DNA from: an uncultured Oscillospiraceae bacterium
GTDB taxonomy: Bacteria; Bacillota; Clostridia; Oscillospirales; Oscillospiraceae
Direction of reading: 5' to 3'
Assembly (NCBI GenBank): GCA_947589545.1
Contig: CANQBA010000039.1
Location: 1 to 38,981 of the forward strand
DNA length: 38,981 bases
This document shows positions 38,661 to 38,981 of the stretch, one piece after another. The notes beneath the pieces are model-generated. The model worked only from the letters and a program-made list of their open reading frames with translations, had not been told where the DNA came from and made no database searches. A program made the translations under genes and the position numbers. How positions within the stretch are numbered: position 1 is the first letter of the stretch; the number at the start of each line of letters is the position of its first letter.

Positions 38661-38981
38661 TACTGTTCTGTATATTCCAGAAAAAAGCCCCGCTAAGAGC
38701 GACGCAAGAGAGCGGTAGTACGCCCTCCACTTGTCGCTCCAGCGGTTTCTTGCCAGCTTCTTTAAATTCATGCATGCGTAGTGAGCGCGGCCTTGACTCG
38801 CTGCCTCGCTCTGCCGTATTCCTGCGTGCAGCGGAACCCGTGGAGCTCCTTCGCCACCGCAAACACGCGCTCGATCGTCTCCTGCCTCCGCTTGTAGATC
38901 TCCCGCAGTCCGGGTGTGTACTCGTTCTCTATCGCCTCCTCCAACGCCTCCTGCCACACATGGCGCGTCACTACCTTCTGG
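38661..38981 (-). pseudogene. IS1182-family transposase, 3' part, frameshifted and cut by the window edge
   Basis: Entering from the right edge, the frame gives the conserved C-terminal block: EALEEAIENEYTPGLREIYK, then RRQETIERVFAVAKELHG, where the ETIERVFA stretch carries the last catalytic Glu. At about 38785 the frame breaks (KAALTTHA then stop). A neighbouring frame continues the family's YACMNLKKLARNRW. A single lost base restores the match. This copy is therefore probably inactive as read. The upstream two thirds lie outside the window. Confidence 0.75.

Overview
This is a GC-rich (roughly 60-65 %) window of bacterial chromosome. A member of the Firmicutes/Clostridia, most likely an Oscillospiraceae-type gut anaerobe, fits best. 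The signs are GGAGG ribosome sites before almost every gene, TTGACA/TATAAT-type promoters with 17-bp spacing, lipoproteins with an N-terminal lipobox, an S-layer-homology protein, an S11 D-Ala-D-Ala carboxypeptidase, MATE pumps and gut-type glycosidases. The taxonomic call is an inference from gene content; no rRNA gene is present.

Left part (1-5.6 kb): a polyferredoxin-like protein on the minus strand, then a decayed region. It holds a leucine-rich-repeat lipoprotein gene with a lost start codon and two frameshifts, an IS4-family transposase remnant, a fragment of an IS1182-family transposase fused in frame to the C-terminal half of a large serine recombinase, and an intact tRNA-Leu(UAG).

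Middle (5.7-17.8 kb): a family 2 glycosidase; a WalRK/PhoPR-like two-component system divergent from a D-Ala-D-Ala carboxypeptidase with an unusual cytoplasmic tail; an esterase plus AEC-transporter operon; and a second two-component system. Tandem 11-bp repeats lie in the promoter of that second system and again before the lipoprotein gene that follows it. The lipoprotein gene is split by a 160-bp miniature transposon (MITE), and removing the element with one copy of its TTA duplication restores the frame exactly. A roughly 360-bp palindromic element with tRNA-T-arm-like ends separates it from a second lipoprotein.

17.8-30.4 kb: a DUF378 membrane protein and a membrane dipeptidase are transcribed divergently from promoters sharing one palindromic TTGCAA -35 box. 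Next come an SLH protein with a Cys/His enzymatic-looking domain, a split chromate transporter pair, and a probable peroxide-stress group (glutathione peroxidase, flavodoxin, OhrR-like MarR regulator). A second MITE copy of 81 bp sits exactly on the MarR stop codon. Then follow a PHP phosphoesterase with a GNAT acetyltransferase, a GNAT/unknown/UvrA-paralogue run, and a small XRE regulator.

30.4-39 kb: a lower-GC GNAT cassette bracketed by inverted repeats, an ECF sigma factor with its zinc anti-sigma factor, a DUF2442 protein, two MATE transporters flanking a GH105/88 hydrolase and a low-molecular-weight tyrosine phosphatase, and at the right edge the 3' end of a frameshifted IS1182-family transposase with its terminal repeat. 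No CRISPR array, phage or defence island was seen. The most novel material is the small-element biology (MITEs, palindromic element, inverted-repeat cassette) and the inferred response-regulator box.
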